NCBI GenBank assembly: GCA_003445895.1
Contig: DMCD01000030.1
Location: 1-6,031, forward strand
Reading direction: 5' to 3'
DNA: 6,031 nucleotides
Origin: Lachnoclostridium sp.
GTDB lineage: Bacteria > Bacillota > Clostridia > Lachnospirales > Lachnospiraceae
In this document: one piece after another, positions 5,217 through 6,031 of the stretch
Position numbering within the stretch: the first letter of the stretch is position 1
How the letters are laid out: each line of letters starts with the position of its first letter
The notes under the pieces: generated by a model
What the model saw: the letters and a program-made list of their open reading frames with translations, nothing else
What the model was told of the DNA's origin: nothing
Databases searched by the model: none
Program-made: the position numbers and the translations under genes

Positions 5217-6031
5217 ATGACCAAGATAGATATTATTTCCGGCTTCCTGGGCGCGGGCAAGACCACATTTATCCAGAAGCTTCTGGATGAGGCGCTGCGG
5301 GAAGAGCAGGTAGTACTGATTGAGAATGAATTCGGTGAGATCGGCATCGACAGCGGATTCCTGAAGGAGTCCGGCATTGAGATCCGCGAGATGAACCAGG
5401 GCTGCATCTGCTGCTCTCTGGTGGGTGATTTTGAGACCTCTCTGAAAGAGGTGGTGGATACCTATCATCCGGACCGCATCATCATCGAGCCCAGCGGCGT
5501 AGGCAAGCTTTCCGACATTATCGGTGCCGTGAAGACGGTTTCCGCCAATATGGACGTGGAGCTTCACGCAGCTGTGACCGTCGTGGATGCGAAGAAGGCG
5601 AAGATGTACGCCCGCAATTTCGGCGAATTCTTCAACAACCAGATTACCTACGCGGGAGCCGTGGTGCTCTCCAGAACCGATATCGCCGATGCGAAGAAGG
5701 TGGAAGAGGCGGTTGCCATCGTGAAGGAACTGAATCCGCAGGCAACGGTGATCACCACCCCGATGGCCGAGCTGGGCGGCGCTCTGCTTCTGGACATCAT
5801 TTCCCGTCCGGACAATATGGAAGAGGAGATGCTGCGCGAAGTGATGGAGCGGGTAAAAGAGCACGAGCATGAGCACGAGCACCATCATCACGACGAGGAT
5901 GACGATGACGAGGAGTGCTGCTGCCACCACCATCACCATGATGACGACGATGAGGATGAGGAGTGCCACCATCATCACCACGATGATGACGATGAGGATG
6001 AGGAGTGCCATCACCACCACCATCACCACGA
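5217..6031 (+). CDS. G3E-family (COG0523/CobW-type) P-loop GTPase with His/Asp/Cys-rich metal-binding tail, 3' end outside the window
   Basis: The first 271 residues of a cytoplasmic GTPase from the family of metal chaperones and insertases that includes CobW, UreG, HypB and zinc chaperones of the ZNG1 type. It shows the Walker A GFLGAGKTT (9-17), the ENEFGEIGID switch segment (36-45), the family-defining CxCC metal site GCICCSL (62-68; C63, C65, C66), the Walker B/G3 region IIIEPSGVG (88-96), and a guanine-specificity motif reading SRTD (152-155) in place of NKxD. From residue 216 to the edge it becomes an extraordinary run with 24 His, 5 Cys and more than 20 Asp/Glu in 56 residues. The tail probably binds or buffers metal (Zn, Ni, Co or Fe cannot be told apart). 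In relatives a CobW C-terminal domain would follow; here it would lie beyond the window. The gene has its own ribosome binding site and probable promoter. No stop appears before 6031, so it is partial and not truncated by mutation. Confidence 0.92.
   Translation, partial: MTKIDIISGFLGAGKTTFIQKLLDEALREEQVVLIENEFGEIGIDSGFLKESGIEIREMNQGCICCSLVGDFETSLKEVVDTYHPDRIIIEPSGVGKLSDIIGAVKTVSANMDVELHAAVTVVDAKKAKMYARNFGEFFNNQITYAGAVVLSRTDIADAKKVEEAVAIVKELNPQATVITTPMAELGGALLLDIISRPDNMEEEMLREVMERVKEHEHEHEHHHHDEDDDDEECCCHHHHHDDDDEDEECHHHHHDDDDEDEECHHHHHHH
5922..6031 (+). repeat. Tandem 42-base repeats encoding CHHHHHDDDDEDEE units
   Basis: Two complete units (5922-5963 and 5964-6005) each encode exactly the same 14 residues: one Cys, five His, four Asp, then Glu-Asp-Glu-Glu. 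A third begins at 6006 with Cys and seven His and runs off the window. A degenerate forerunner is at 5862-5921, with His-Glu alternation, HHHH, an acidic run and three Cys. The units differ only at synonymous CAC/CAT and GAC/GAT codons, so the protein sequence appears to be conserved by selection after duplication. The repeat is prone to slippage in replication and in assembly. Confidence 0.9.

Noticed and set aside
5073..6029. Long minus-strand open frame of 318 codons that reads as a hydrophobic, multi-membrane-segment protein
   Set aside because: It lies opposite the G3E GTPase gene and the end of queH. Its Met/Val/Ile/Leu-rich start is simply the reverse complement of the CAC/CAT/GAC/GAT/GAG repeats. 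The + strand frame has a strong ribosome binding site and all GTPase motifs.
5922..6031. Short regular repeats that might suggest a CRISPR array
   Set aside because: The 42-base units are contiguous with no unique spacers, keep the reading frame, and encode a His/Asp/Cys tail continuous with a GTPase.

Overview
The window (6,031 bases, rather GC-rich, GC-rich third codon positions) looks like chromosomal housekeeping sequence from a Gram-positive anaerobe of the class Clostridia, most likely a Lachnospiraceae-type organism. The reasons are strong AAGGAGG-type ribosome binding sites, a Firmicutes-type primary sigma factor, QueH instead of the cobalamin enzyme QueG, and a bifunctional BirA with a DNA-binding head. 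All supported genes are on the + strand. The organism call is inference from protein character; no database search was possible.

Region 1 (1-3171) is a tightly packed, apparently co-transcribed block. It holds the last 45 codons of an unidentified gene, a SpoU/TrmH-family RNA 2'-O-methyltransferase (ATGA overlap), an SPFH/band 7 membrane protein, a 93-residue three-helix membrane protein (ATGA overlap with the SPFH gene), and the biotin ligase/repressor birA, which starts with TTG. No internal promoter or terminator was seen in this block.

Region 2 (3172-5145) begins with a clear housekeeping promoter (TTGATC, 17-base spacer, TATAAT). A roughly 80-base leader that can fold from its first bases follows, then the primary sigma factor rpoD, probably starting at a GTG rather than the upstream in-frame ATG. 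queH (epoxyqueuosine reductase) starts 7 bases after the rpoD stop. A near-perfect intrinsic-terminator-like hairpin with a T-run lies inside the first 30 codons of queH, so rpoD and queH are probably expressed at different levels from one transcript.

Region 3 (5146-6031) has a short intergenic promoter region and the first 271 codons of a G3E (COG0523/CobW-type) P-loop GTPase that runs off the window. After its GTPase domain it carries a spectacular metal-binding tail of His, Asp/Glu and Cys, built from 14-residue (42-base) tandem units. A long hydrophobic reading frame on the opposite strand here is only the shadow of this repeat.

No mobile element, CRISPR array, tRNA or rRNA was found. 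The points most worth a second look are the terminator inside queH, the His/Asp/Cys repeat GTPase beside the Fe-S enzyme QueH, the structured rpoD leader, and the pairing of the SPFH protein with a small membrane protein where NfeD would be expected.
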